A stretch of 38,429 nt of DNA from Planctomycetota bacterium. Lineage in GTDB: Bacteria > Planctomycetota > Phycisphaerae > SM23-33. Positions 1 through 7,883 of this stretch are shown piece after piece. The stretch is taken from NCBI GenBank assembly GCA_029553505.1, contig JAKPKY010000245.1:1-38429 (forward strand), written 5' to 3'. Made by a program: the position numbers and the translations under genes. Below the pieces are notes generated by a model. That model searched no databases and had not been told where the DNA came from. It saw only the letters and a program-made list of their open reading frames with translations. Numbering within the stretch: the first letter of the stretch is position 1; each line of letters begins with the position of its first letter.

Positions 1-1066
1 ACCACTTGGTGCACATGTAGTAGAAATGGTCCGAGGTCTGGAGCTTGCGCCAATCGCCGATCAGCGGGATGTCCTCGCTGGCCATCACCTCGTCGGCCAG
101 GGCGTAGACGTCGTGCAGGGCGTTGGCCTGCATGCTGTTGCCCAGCCAGGCCGACAGGTCCCGCTCGGTGTCCGCCCAGGAGATCATGTGCGGCACGTCC
201 ACCTCGCCGACGGCGGGGTAGCGGGCGACGGCCTCCGAGACCGTCAGGAAGTCGTTCTTCCGCGTCGCCAGCACGCAGGCGGGCAGCGCCCGGAGGAACT
301 CGAAGATGCCCGTGTCGGCCCACTGGTGCTCGCCGAACGTCTCGTAGTCCATGAACAGGTTGCAGACGTACCCGTTTCCGTTGATCTGGTCGACCCAGTG
401 GGTGAACTTCTCTGCCGTCATGGGCCACTCGGCCCATCCGCGGTTGCCGAACCGGAAGGCGATGTCGTCGGACAGGCGGTAGTTCTTCATCAGCATCCGC
501 AGGCGGGAGCAGTTCGGCGGGTTGTAGAGGAAGTTCGGGCTGCGGTAGCCCAGGATGTGGTCGGCGCCCTCGGTGAGAATGGCGTCGAAGCCCATTTCCT
601 CGACCGCGCCGGCGACGTCGTTGTTGTACGTCAGCTCGGTGTTGCGGAAGACCCGCGGCATCTGCCCGAAGAGGTCCTGCATCAGCTTGCGGTGCATCCG
701 CGCCTGGGCGACGAATTCGTTGCGGTTGTAGAGGAACGCCAGCGAGTGGTAGTACGTCTCGCAGATGAATTCCACGCATCCGGTCTCGGCGAGGCGCTTG
801 AAGCTGTCCAACGCCTCGGGGACCCAGCGCCGGAACTGGTCGATGACGGTGCCGGTCAGGGAATAGCTGACGCGGAAGCGCCCGTCGTGCCGGCGGATGA
901 GGTCCTCGATGACGGCGTTGGCGGGCAGGTAGCACTTGTCGGCGACCTTGCGGGCGATCTCGGCGTTTTTCTTGTCGTCGAAATAGTTCGCGTCGCTGTC
1001 GAAAATCGTGTATCGCCGCAGCCGGTAGGGCTGGTGCACCTGGAAATAAAATACCACCGATGCCAT
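1..1066 (-). CDS. GH57 family alpha-glucan hydrolase/transglycosylase (partial, cut at left edge)
   Basis: About 355 residues are visible and the C-terminus lies outside the window. The start MASVVFYFQVHQPYRLR carries the GH57 N-terminal motif (HQP). The nucleophile region appears as VFRNTELTYNN (Glu144) and the acid/base region as FMDYETFGEHQW (Asp240), both as known for GH57 amylases and branching enzymes. The family acts on alpha-1,4/1,6 glucans such as glycogen, usually in the cytoplasm, and no signal peptide is visible. It lies 63 nt downstream of a GT4 glycosyltransferase on the same strand, so the two are probably one alpha-glucan operon. No convincing Shine-Dalgarno precedes the chosen ATG; the HQP motif at the expected distance from the N-terminus fixes it. 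Amylase versus branching enzyme cannot be decided from the visible part. Confidence 0.88.
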   Translation of the reverse strand, partial: MASVVFYFQVHQPYRLRRYTIFDSDANYFDDKKNAEIARKVADKCYLPANAVIEDLIRRHDGRFRVSYSLTGTVIDQFRRWVPEALDSFKRLAETGCVEFICETYYHSLAFLYNRNEFVAQARMHRKLMQDLFGQMPRVFRNTELTYNNDVAGAVEEMGFDAILTEGADHILGYRSPNFLYNPPNCSRLRMLMKNYRLSDDIAFRFGNRGWAEWPMTAEKFTHWVDQINGNGYVCNLFMDYETFGEHQWADTGIFEFLRALPACVLATRKNDFLTVSEAVARYPAVGEVDVPHMISWADTERDLSAWLGNSMQANALHDVYALADEVMASEDIPLIGDWRKLQTSDHFYYMCTKW

Positions 1067-1129
1067 AACGCTATAAATCGCCAATCGGGGGCCATGGGGT
1101 CAAGGAAAATCGTCCCCAAGAGCGGATTT

Positions 1130-2500
1130 TCACGCCGGGGCGGCCATCGCCTCGTAGATTCCCTTGAGCTGCTGGGCGCTGTCCCGCCAGGAGAGCTTCC
1201 GCAGCTCGATGTGCCCGTGCTGGCGCAGCGTCCGCTGGAGCGGCGGGTGGCGCAGCACCGCCAGGATCTTGTTGGCCATCTCGTCGATGTCCCAGAAATC
1301 CACCTTCAGCGCGTGGGTGAGCACCTCGCTGACGCCGGACTGCTTGGAGATGATGACCGGGACGTTGTGGCTGAGCGCCTCGAGCGGGGCGATTCCGAAC
1401 GGTTCGGACACCGACGGCATGACGTACAGGTCGGCCATCCGGAAGACCTGGTCGACGTCCTTTCCGCGCAGGAAACCGGTGAAGGTGACGTGGCGCCCGA
1501 TCTTCAGGTCGGCGGCCAGGCGGATCATCCGCGTGATCATGTCCCCGCTGCCGGCCATCACGAACCGCACGTTCTTGAACTTCTGGACCACCTTGGCGGC
1601 GGCCTGCAGGAAGTATTCCGGGCCTTTCTGCATCGTCACGCGCCCCAGGAACAGCACGATCCGCTCGGTGTGCCGGATCGGCGTCATCTCCCACTGGTCG
1701 CTGTCGGGCAGCTCGACGGCGTTGTAGACGACCTCGGTCTTGGCGGCGGGCACGCCGTAGCGCGACAGGACGATGCTCCGCGTCAGGTAGCTGACGCAGA
1801 CCACCCGGTCGGCGCCGTGCATTCCCATACGCTCGATGTCGTAGACCTGCTGGTTGATGTTCTCCCCGGAGCGGTCGAACTCGGTGCTGTGAACGTGCAC
1901 GACGAGGGGCTTCTTGGTGGCGGCCGCCACCGCCAGGCCCGCCGGGTACGTCATCCAGTCGTGCGCGTGGATCACGTCGAACTGGGAGGCCTCGGCGATC
2001 TCCGTCGCCATGCGGGCGTAGCGGTAAATCTGCGAGAACAGATCGCCGGCGTAATTGGCTCCCGCGCCGGAGACGAACGTTCCGCTGGGCAGCGCCTGCG
2101 GCTGGGGCGCCGCCGCGTGGGGCGGATGCGAGCCCTCGTGCGAATAGTGGTAGAACACGTCTTCGGCCTGGCGGCTCTCCAGGTTGCGGATCGCCTGCTC
2201 GAAGCTCTCGGGGGTTCCGTAGGGCTGGAGCACGGCAGGAACGCGGTGGAACTCCACGCGCTCGAACGTCTCGGTGCGGGCCTTGCGCGACGCGCGGACC
2301 GCCTGCACCTCGGGCGAGGCCAGGTCTGCCGGCGTGCGGAACGCCACGTGACTGGCCGCGCTGACGGGCACTGCCGTCGGAAGCACGAAGACGACCTGGA
2401 CGCCGATTTCGTCCAGGCCCTTGGTCATCCCGTAGCAGGCGGTGCCCAGACCGCCACTGATGAACGGGGGGAACTCCCACCCGAGCATGAAGACACGCAT
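1130..2500 (-). CDS. GT4 family glycosyltransferase (glycogen synthase-like)
   Basis: A 456-residue GT-B glycosyltransferase. The N-terminal domain begins MRVFMLGWEFPPFISGG, the glycine-rich acceptor-side loop of GT4/GT5 enzymes. The C-terminal domain carries VLFLGRVTMQKGPEYF and the nucleotide-sugar motif EPFGIAPLE (E-x7-E). Proteins of this kind transfer glucose from a nucleotide sugar to alpha-glucan or other acceptors in the cytoplasm. The reading frame could begin ten codons earlier. The start at 2500 is preferred because GGAGA sits just upstream and the conserved MRVxMLxWEFPP opening begins there. A consensus TATAAT -10 box lies about 30 nt upstream. The adjacent downstream GH57 gene points to glycogen or maltodextrin metabolism. 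The exact donor and acceptor are not readable. Confidence 0.92.
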   Translation of the reverse strand: MRVFMLGWEFPPFISGGLGTACYGMTKGLDEIGVQVVFVLPTAVPVSAASHVAFRTPADLASPEVQAVRASRKARTETFERVEFHRVPAVLQPYGTPESFEQAIRNLESRQAEDVFYHYSHEGSHPPHAAAPQPQALPSGTFVSGAGANYAGDLFSQIYRYARMATEIAEASQFDVIHAHDWMTYPAGLAVAAATKKPLVVHVHSTEFDRSGENINQQVYDIERMGMHGADRVVCVSYLTRSIVLSRYGVPAAKTEVVYNAVELPDSDQWEMTPIRHTERIVLFLGRVTMQKGPEYFLQAAAKVVQKFKNVRFVMAGSGDMITRMIRLAADLKIGRHVTFTGFLRGKDVDQVFRMADLYVMPSVSEPFGIAPLEALSHNVPVIISKQSGVSEVLTHALKVDFWDIDEMANKILAVLRHPPLQRTLRQHGHIELRKLSWRDSAQQLKGIYEAMAAPA

Positions 2501-2528
2501 AGATTTCTCCGCCGAACGAACCGCTGGC

Positions 2529-2557
2529 ATTATATACGCTGGACCGGGCGGGGGGAA
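2529..2557 (-). promoter_or_regulatory. Promoter of the GT4-GH57 pair
   Basis: On the minus strand a perfect TATAAT (2534-2529) is preceded at 17 nt by TTCCCC (2557-2552), a poor -35. Transcription would start near 2521, giving a short leader that contains the GGAGA ribosome site. Confidence 0.55.
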
Positions 2558-2645
2558 GCGTTAGCGCGGCAATCGCCGGAATTTGCGGAAGATGCGCCCT
2601 TCGGACGCTCGGCCCGCCGGACGGGACAGGCGGCGGGGCGCCCCC

Positions 2646-3605
2646 TTAGGGCGTTTCCAACGCGCCGATGATCTCCCGGACGCTGCGACAGCCGTGCCGG
2701 GTGAGGTACTCGGCGATCCCGTCGCGGATGGCTACGAGGCAGGCGGGGTTGACGAACAGGGCGGTCCCGACGGCCAGCCCCGTTGCCCCGGCCAGCAGGA
2801 ACTCCAGCGCGTCGTGGGCGTACTGGATTCCGCCCATCCCGATGATCGGCACGCCGGCGGGCCTGGCCACGCGGGTGTAGACGCGGTGGACCATGTGCAC
2901 GGCGACGGGGCGGATGGCGGGCCCGGACAGCCCGCCCGTGACGTTGCCCAGGATCGGGCGGCGCTTCTCCACGTCGATCGCCATCGCGGTGAAGGTGTTG
3001 ATCAGGCTCAGGGCGTCGGCGCCGCCGGTGACGGCGGCCTCGGCCGTCTGCGTGATGTCCGTCACGTTCGGCGAGAGCTTGACGATCAGGATGTTCTTGC
3101 CCGCGACGGACTTGATCTCCCGCGTGATCCGCGTGACCTGCGCCGGGTCCACCCCGAACTGGATGCCCCCGGCCTTGACGTTCGGGCAGGAGATGTTCAA
3201 CTCCAGCCCGCGGACGATCTTCACGTCGCGCAAGGCCTGGGCCACCGCGACGTAATCGTCGATCGTCGTGCCGGCGACGTTCACAAATACGGGCAGGCCA
3301 ATGGCTTCCAGCAGCGGAACCTTCTCGGCGACAAACCGCTCCAGCCCCACGTTCGCCAGCCCGATGGCGTTGAGCATTCCCGCGCGGGTCTCGACCACGC
3401 GAGGATATTCGTTGCCCGCGCGGGGCTGGCGCGTGATGGACTTCGTCACGAACGCCCCGAGCTGGCGCAGGTCCACGAAGTCGGCGTACTCGTCGGCGTA
3501 GCCGCATGTCCCGCTGGCTGTCATCAGCGGATTGGCCAGCTTCACGCCCGCGATCTCCACCGACAGGTCGATTTTCGATTTCGGAGTTTCGATTTCGGAT
3601 TTCAT
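2646..3605 (-). CDS. pyrD: Dihydroorotate dehydrogenase, class 1B catalytic subunit
   Basis: A 319-residue cytoplasmic FMN enzyme of pyrimidine synthesis oxidising dihydroorotate to orotate. Visible landmarks are LANPLMTASGTCGYADEY near the N-terminus, NAIGLANVGLERF, the active-site stretch ELNISCPNVKAGG with the catalytic-base Cys of class 1 enzymes, and the FMN phosphate loop GMGGIQYAHDALEFLLAG. Class 1B enzymes normally pair with the electron-transfer subunit PyrK, which is not in this window. GAGG lies 9 nt before the ATG. Oddly, residues 2-12 (KSEIETPKSKI) are encoded by a short repeated word (AATCCGAAATCGAAA-like) that also occurs in non-coding DNA at 11.5 kb, so a micro-repeat appears to have become the N-terminus. 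Confidence 0.95.
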   Translation of the reverse strand: MKSEIETPKSKIDLSVEIAGVKLANPLMTASGTCGYADEYADFVDLRQLGAFVTKSITRQPRAGNEYPRVVETRAGMLNAIGLANVGLERFVAEKVPLLEAIGLPVFVNVAGTTIDDYVAVAQALRDVKIVRGLELNISCPNVKAGGIQFGVDPAQVTRITREIKSVAGKNILIVKLSPNVTDITQTAEAAVTGGADALSLINTFTAMAIDVEKRRPILGNVTGGLSGPAIRPVAVHMVHRVYTRVARPAGVPIIGMGGIQYAHDALEFLLAGATGLAVGTALFVNPACLVAIRDGIAEYLTRHGCRSVREIIGALETP

Positions 3606-3649
3606 CGGTTCGAACCTCAGGCTACAGACTAAAGGCTACAGGCTTCAGG

Positions 3650-3726
3650 GGGCGTCACGGTCAAGCGCTGTTTGCCTGACCGTGCGGAAGACACCCTCAA
3701 GCACACGACGCTTGAGGGTGGCACCC
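3650..3726. repeat. Twin-hairpin repeat, family A, copy 1
   Basis: A 77-bp element of two adjacent hairpins between the 5' end of pyrD and the 3' end of aroB. Hairpin 1 pairs CACGGTCA (3656-3663) with TGACCGTG (3677-3684). Hairpin 2 pairs CACCCTCAAGC (3692-3702) with GCTTGAGGGTG (3710-3720). The outer ends are GGGCGTCAC and GTGGCACCC. Copies 2 and 3 (11406 and 16631) have the same length. At hairpin 1 they read GGCCA/TGGCC where this copy reads GGTCA/TGACC, a compensatory change that supports selection on structure. Confidence 0.85.
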
Positions 3727-3746
3727 GCTCAGTCCGCAGTCCTGTT

Positions 3747-3775
3747 TTTTCGTGAAATTCGTGTAATTCGTGGAC
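3747..3775. repeat. Short-period micro-repeat (TTCGTG-AAATTCGTGTAATTCGTGG)
   Basis: Three imperfect copies of an ATTCGTG word with a period of about 8-9 bases, located just downstream of the aroB stop. Another such stretch, built on CTACAG words, lies at about 3619-3647. I know of no function. Confidence 0.6.
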
Positions 3776-3784
3776 TGTTCTTCG

Positions 3785-4882
3785 TCACCGCAGGCTCGCG
3801 ACGGCCTGGCGGACTTCGTCGGGCGAGAGGTCGTCGAAGATCTCCACCTGCCCCATCGCGCGGGCGAGGATCATCCGCACCTTCCCGCCGACGTTCTTCT
3901 TGTCGTGCTGCATGATCCGCCAGATTTCGTCGGCGTCGAGCGCGTCGTGCCGGGTGGGCAGTCCGAGGCGTTCCAGCGCCGCGCCGACGCGCTTGGCCGC
4001 CGCGGCGTCGAGCATCCCGCGGGCGACGGCGACGTGGTTCGCAGCCGTCATGCCCAGCGCCACGGCCTCGCCGTGGGTGATTTGCCCGTACCCGGCGAAC
4101 GTCTCGATGGCGTGCCCGATGGTGTGCCCGAAGTTCAGGTGGGCGCGCTCGCCGTGCTCGGTCTCGTCGGCGGCGACGACGGCCGCCTTGATCGCCACGT
4201 TCCGCGCGACCAGCTCGATCATCTCGCCCGGCGCGCAGGCCAGCAGCGCCTCGGCCCGGCGCTCGAGGAAGCCCAGCAGGTCCGCGTCGCGGATGACGGC
4301 GTGCTTGACGCACTCGGCCAACCCGCTGCGCAGCTCGCGCGCGGGGAGGGTGCGGAGCGTCTCGACGTCGATCAGCACTCCCGCCGGCTGGTGGAACGCG
4401 CCGACGAGGTTCTTGCCCGCGGGGTGGTCGACGGCCGTCTTGCCCCCCACGCTGGCGTCCACGTCGGCCAGCAGCGTCGTGGGGCACTGCGCCCAGCGCA
4501 GGCCGCGCAGCGCGGTGGCGGCGACGAACCCGGCCAGGTCGCCCGTCACGCCCCCGCCCAGCGCCACCACGAGCGTCCGGCGGTCGATGGGCGGTCCGCC
4601 GCCCAGCAGCTCGTCCATCAGTTTGGCGTACGTCGCCAGCGTTTTGTGCTGCTCGCCGGCGGGGAAGGTCAGCAGCCTCGCCGACGCGCCGGCCGACCGC
4701 AGCGCCTCCAGCACACCCGCCGCGTACAACTCGGCCACGTGCTTTTCCGAGATCACCGCGACCGTCCGCACGTCCCGCGCGCCCAGCGTTTCGGGGGTCA
4801 GCTTGCGCAGCAGGCCCGCGCCCACGCGCACCGCGTAGCTTCGCTCGCCGAGGTTCACCGGGATGGTTCGTTCTGCCGTCAT
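3785..4882 (-). CDS. aroB: 3-dehydroquinate synthase
   Basis: A 365-residue enzyme of the shikimate pathway converting DAHP to 3-dehydroquinate, NAD+- and metal-dependent, cytoplasmic. The signature stretches are all present: FPAGEQHKTL, the NAD loop GGGVTGDLAGFVAAT, DASVGGKTAVDHPAGKNLVG, the metal-ligand region ELRSGLAECVKHAVI, and the late metal-binding stretch HLNFGHTIGHAIE. The length is typical. The ATG overlaps the stop codon of the upstream anchored protein as ATGA (4879-4882), so the two are translationally coupled even though no functional link between them is known. Confidence 0.97.
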   Translation of the reverse strand: MTAERTIPVNLGERSYAVRVGAGLLRKLTPETLGARDVRTVAVISEKHVAELYAAGVLEALRSAGASARLLTFPAGEQHKTLATYAKLMDELLGGGPPIDRRTLVVALGGGVTGDLAGFVAATALRGLRWAQCPTTLLADVDASVGGKTAVDHPAGKNLVGAFHQPAGVLIDVETLRTLPARELRSGLAECVKHAVIRDADLLGFLERRAEALLACAPGEMIELVARNVAIKAAVVAADETEHGERAHLNFGHTIGHAIETFAGYGQITHGEAVALGMTAANHVAVARGMLDAAAAKRVGAALERLGLPTRHDALDADEIWRIMQHDKKNVGGKVRMILARAMGQVEIFDDLSPDEVRQAVASLR

Positions 4883-5871
4883 GACGGGTTTTCCTTGCGG
4901 AACTGCTCCGCCGCGGCGCGGAGCGCGGGGTCCACCTCGCCCTCGTCGGCGGGGGGTTCGGTCGCCTCGGGCGGGGCGTCCGATTCAAACCGCTGGGGGC
5001 GGTAGGCGTCCTCGGGCGTTTTGACCGGCCGGCGGCGGGTCATGCGCTTCAGCATCACGAACCCCGCCAGCAGGATCGCCAGCGCCAGCAGGATGCCCTG
5101 CAAGCCCCAGTTGGTCTCGCCGGCGGGCTGGGTCTGGACGGTCTTTTCCATCTGCCAGGCCAGCAGCACGGGGTAGGTCCGCTCGGTGGGAGGGCGGCCT
5201 TTTTCGCCGCGGTCGCGGGCGCGAAGATGCCCGTAGAACACCCCCGCGACGCGCGCCTGGCGACCGGGGAGCTTATAGTTCTGCTCCTGGTCGCCGCTGG
5301 AGAAGTCCGCCCGCCCCAGCACGCCCGCCGGGTCGCACGTCGTGTAAACCTCCAGCGGTTCGAGCACCGGGCGGTCCGCGTCGGCGTTCATGCATTGCAG
5401 CAGCCAGACGGGGCGGTCCTTCGGCCAGTGACGCGAGGGAACCATTCCGTCGTTGACCTCGAGCTTGCGGAAGGCGAACACGATGACGTTCGCTCGGACC
5501 GGGCGGGCGAAGTATCGCTCCGGTTCCCGCACGAGGTTCGCATAGGCCGGCTGGTCGAGCGCCGCCCAGTCCGCCGGGGACAGCTCGGGCATCCGCGCGA
5601 CCTGGGACAGGAGGATGGGAAAGTCCTTGCGGGCGGGGGGCAGGACCCTCGCGGCCGAGTGGGTGAACCGCTCGGGGCGCAGGTCGTCGAGGACCGCCTG
5701 CTGCTCGGGCGTGAATTGCAGCGTTTCGTGGAGGGTGGGGGGCGCCGGTTCTGCCGGCGCCGTCGCCGGGGCCGAGTCCGGCTGGCTCGTCGCCTGCCCG
5801 CGCGCGCCGAGGGCGCACGCCAGCACCGCCGCGCCGCACAGCCAGACCGTCGCCCGTGTCGCCCGTTTCAT
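4879..5871 (-). CDS. Exported, C-terminally membrane-anchored protein of unknown function
   Basis: I do not recognise the family. The start at 5871 gives 330 residues with a clear N-terminal signal segment (MKRATRATVWLCGAAVLACALGA) and then a low-complexity Ala/Pro/Thr stretch to about residue 46. A globular region spans about 50-245, with aromatic and basic conserved-looking patches such as RPVRANVIVFAFRKLEV. One transmembrane helix lies at about 256-275 (LQGILLALAILLAGFVMLKRM), followed by a charged cytoplasmic tail. This predicts a periplasmic domain with a single C-terminal anchor. The longer frame beginning 21 codons earlier is rejected because a near-perfect promoter ends inside it, placing transcription start at the ATG. 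It is coupled to aroB by an ATGA overlap. Confidence 0.75.
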   Translation of the reverse strand: MKRATRATVWLCGAAVLACALGARGQATSQPDSAPATAPAEPAPPTLHETLQFTPEQQAVLDDLRPERFTHSAARVLPPARKDFPILLSQVARMPELSPADWAALDQPAYANLVREPERYFARPVRANVIVFAFRKLEVNDGMVPSRHWPKDRPVWLLQCMNADADRPVLEPLEVYTTCDPAGVLGRADFSSGDQEQNYKLPGRQARVAGVFYGHLRARDRGEKGRPPTERTYPVLLAWQMEKTVQTQPAGETNWGLQGILLALAILLAGFVMLKRMTRRRPVKTPEDAYRPQRFESDAPPEATEPPADEGEVDPALRAAAEQFRKENPS

Positions 5872-5878
5872 GGACGCA

Positions 5879-5907
5879 ATTGTAGAATCCGCGCCGAGGG
5901 GTGTCAA
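5879..5907 (-). promoter_or_regulatory. Strong sigma-70 promoter, leaderless start of the 5871 gene
   Basis: On the minus strand, TTGACA (5907-5902), a 17-nt spacer, TACAAT (5884-5879), seven more nucleotides and then ATG (5871). The transcript should begin at or next to the start codon, leaving no room for a ribosome binding site. This promoter should also drive aroB. Confidence 0.75.
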
Positions 5908-5942
5908 AGCGCAGCGGAGCGGGTCTACAAACAAACAGACTC

Positions 5943-6138
5943 ACCGCGGAGGGCCCAGAGAACGCAGAGCGAAGAGAACCAGGAAACCATTTCCTTCTCT
6001 GCGGTCTCCGGATTTTGGATAATGCTTTATCTTGTGGTTTTCGGGAAGCCCTTCGGGCTGAATGGAAAAAGAGTTGGCGCCTTTTCGGAGTTAGGCGCTC
6101 TTATGCAAAAAAGCTGATTCCTCTGTGTCCTCCGCGGT
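5943..6138. repeat. Inverted pair of GCAGAG-type micro-repeats
   Basis: The 291-base gap between 5872 and 6162 holds no gene. ACCGCGGAGGGCCCAGAG (5943-5960) and its inverted relative CTCTGTGTCCTCCGCGGT (6121-6138) face each other, each extended by further GCAGAG/CTCTGCGG words. Between them lies a small hairpin AGCCC-TTC-GGGCT near 6049-6061. The pair sits between the 3' end of the pseudopilin-like gene and the 5' end of the anchored protein. Confidence 0.65.
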
Positions 6139-6162
6139 CTCTGCGGTTCATGTTGTTTTGCT

Positions 6163-7158
6163 TTATCGTCCGGAGTGGGCGGGCAGCAGGAACGTGTCGG
6201 TCGGCCCGCCGGGGGTTTCGGTGCCCTGGTAGTCCCGCACGCCGTTGGCCAGGAAGATGTTGTCTCCCCGGACGCCGGCGTCGGCCGTCGGCTGCCACTG
6301 CACGTGCATGTCCAGGTAGAGCACGTTCTGCCCGCGCCCGTCGTGGTTGGGGCTCAGGGGGCTGTCCATCGCCTGGCGCTGGAAGCGCCCGCGCTCGAAC
6401 AGCGGCGTGCGGTCGGCGAGGATCGCCATCTGCCCCGCCACGTTCGCCAGGACCGGATCGGTGATGCGCAGGGCCGTCGGGCCGATGGCGTGCTGGTAGG
6501 AGTAGGCGACCTGCTCCTGCGAGGGGAAGTCGATCATCCCGCTCTCGACGACGAAGCTGCGTCCCGGCACGGCAGGGCACTGGAAGACCACCGGGGAGCC
6601 CTCGTACCCGTCGCGGACGAGGCGGAACAGCGCCTGGGAGTTGCTGACGGCGGGCTCGCCGTTTCCGCCGAGCCAGCGATGGCGACCGGTGGAGACGGAG
6701 GGGAGCCGGTCGTCGTTGGACAGGGCGAAGTTCTGGAGCGAGGTTCCGATGCGTCCGAGGTTGGACGCGCACTGGGCGACGACCGCCTGCCGGCGCGCCT
6801 CGCGGATGGAGGGCACGAAGATGGCGGCCAGCACCACCACGGCGGCCGCCAGCGTGGTCAGTTCCCGCCAGGAGAACGTCGGGCGGACGACCCCGCGGCG
6901 GATTTCCTCGCGGGCCAGCAGCGCCTCGGTCCGCCGGGCGCCCCGGACCCGCGCGAGCGTGTCGTTGACGAGCGTCTCCGGCGGCTCGCGTTCCGTCAAC
7001 AGCCCCAGCGCCCCCAGCGCGCGGGACAGGTCGCCGCGCAGGCCGCGGAACGACTCGTCTTCCGCCAGTCGGCGGCGGACCTGCTCGGCCGTCGCGGCGT
7101 CGCAACGGCCCAGCAACTCGTCGATCAGCAGGGCTTCATCCTGGGCGCGATCAATCAT
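6163..7158 (-). CDS. Anti-sigma-like/pseudopilin-like fusion membrane protein
   Basis: 331 residues from the ATG at 7158, which overlaps the end of the ECF sigma gene by 8 nt. Residues 1-95 are soluble, helical and charged (LIDELLGRCDAATAEQVRRR), like planctomycete anti-sigma N-termini but without a zinc-binding His/Cys cluster. Residues 95-117 (FSWRELTTLAAAVVVLAAIF) mimic a type IV prepilin helix, with Glu99 at the place of pilin Glu5. This runs straight into REARRQAVVAQCASNLGRIG, typical of planctomycete prepilin-like proteins. The C-terminal part has NVLYLDMHVQW, close to the H-X9-DG pseudopilin motif. I infer a membrane partner of the adjacent sigma factor; a pilin role is doubtful because the helix is internal. 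Confidence 0.75.
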   Translation of the reverse strand: MIDRAQDEALLIDELLGRCDAATAEQVRRRLAEDESFRGLRGDLSRALGALGLLTEREPPETLVNDTLARVRGARRTEALLAREEIRRGVVRPTFSWRELTTLAAAVVVLAAIFVPSIREARRQAVVAQCASNLGRIGTSLQNFALSNDDRLPSVSTGRHRWLGGNGEPAVSNSQALFRLVRDGYEGSPVVFQCPAVPGRSFVVESGMIDFPSQEQVAYSYQHAIGPTALRITDPVLANVAGQMAILADRTPLFERGRFQRQAMDSPLSPNHDGRGQNVLYLDMHVQWQPTADAGVRGDNIFLANGVRDYQGTETPGGPTDTFLLPAHSGR

Positions 7159-7765
7159 GGCGGTCTCGCTCCGCAACGGTCTTCCACCGCTCCGCGAACG
7201 TTCTTACCGCGGCGTGCAGCCGCGATTTGACCGTCCCGAGCGGCACGTTCAGCATCTCGGAAATTTCCTGGTACGAAATGTCGTGAAAGTAGCTCAACAG
7301 CAGGACGATGCGGAGGTTCTCCGGCATCTCCATCACCACGTTCTGTACGGCCTGGCGGGTCTCCAGGTTCGCCAGGAAATGCTCCGGGGAAGGAATTTCC
7401 GAAGGCACCAGGTCGGCGTAGGACCCCCGCTGGTCGTCGGAGACCTGGGCGTCGAGCGGCGCCGCCTGCCTGCGGGAGCGCCCCCGCAGGGCGTCGCGGG
7501 CCTTATTGGCGGCGATCGTGAACAGCCAGGGCTTCAGCCGGCGGTCCATGTCGAACGCCCCGGCCGAAAGGTGAACCTGGAGGAACGTCTCCTGGAAGAC
7601 GTCCTCTGCCAGCGCCGCATCGCCGGTGAACCGGGCCAGGAAGTTGAACAGTTCCTTTCGGTACCGTCCGACGAGCGCGGCGAAGGCCGTCTCGTCGCCT
7701 TCCAGGTGGCGCCGGAGCAGTTCGGTGTCGGCGGGTTGCGGGTTGGGTTTCGGCGCCTCGGGCAC
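7151..7765 (-). CDS. RNA polymerase sigma factor, ECF subfamily
   Basis: 204 residues. Region 2 (about 24-90) includes FAALVGRYRKELFNFLARF, AEDVFQETFLQV and the -10 recognition stretch RLKPWLFTIAANKARDALR. Region 4 (about 140-195) includes LRIVLLLSYFHDISYQEISEMLNVPLGTVKSRLHAA as two overlapping pieces, the -35 binding helix-turn-helix. Start is GTG at 7765, with AGGA about 10 nt upstream and a 7-bp hairpin (GCCCGGC/GCCGGGC, 7782-7800) in the leader. It overlaps the membrane partner gene, as expected for a sigma/anti-sigma pair. It is transcribed divergently from the sigma-54 activator at 7884. The regulon cannot be inferred here. Confidence 0.93.
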   Translation of the reverse strand: MPEAPKPNPQPADTELLRRHLEGDETAFAALVGRYRKELFNFLARFTGDAALAEDVFQETFLQVHLSAGAFDMDRRLKPWLFTIAANKARDALRGRSRRQAAPLDAQVSDDQRGSYADLVPSEIPSPEHFLANLETRQAVQNVVMEMPENLRIVLLLSYFHDISYQEISEMLNVPLGTVKSRLHAAVRTFAERWKTVAERDRHD

Positions 7766-7809
7766 GGGCTTCGGTTCCTGCGCCCGGCGGGCAGCCGGGC
7801 AAGCAATTC

Positions 7810-7839
7810 ATGATAGGCCGCGCTCGTCGGCGCGGTCAA
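7810..7839 (-). promoter_or_regulatory. Promoter of the ECF sigma operon
   Basis: On the minus strand TTGACC (7839-7834), 18-nt spacer, TATCAT (7815-7810). Transcription would start near 7803. It lies back-to-back with the promoter of the 7884 gene within about 40 nt, so the two may influence each other. Confidence 0.6.
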
Positions 7840-7846
7840 TTCTTTC

Positions 7847-7875
7847 TTGCCGACGGGCGCCCGCGCGAGGATACT
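7847..7875 (+). promoter_or_regulatory. Promoter of the sigma-54 activator gene, possibly leaderless
   Basis: TTGCCG (7847-7852), 17-nt spacer, GATACT (7870-7875), then eight nucleotides to the ATG at 7884. The only GAGG-like ribosome site overlaps the -10 box, so if this promoter is used the mRNA has essentially no leader. Confidence 0.5.
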
Positions 7876-7883
7876 CGACGCCC

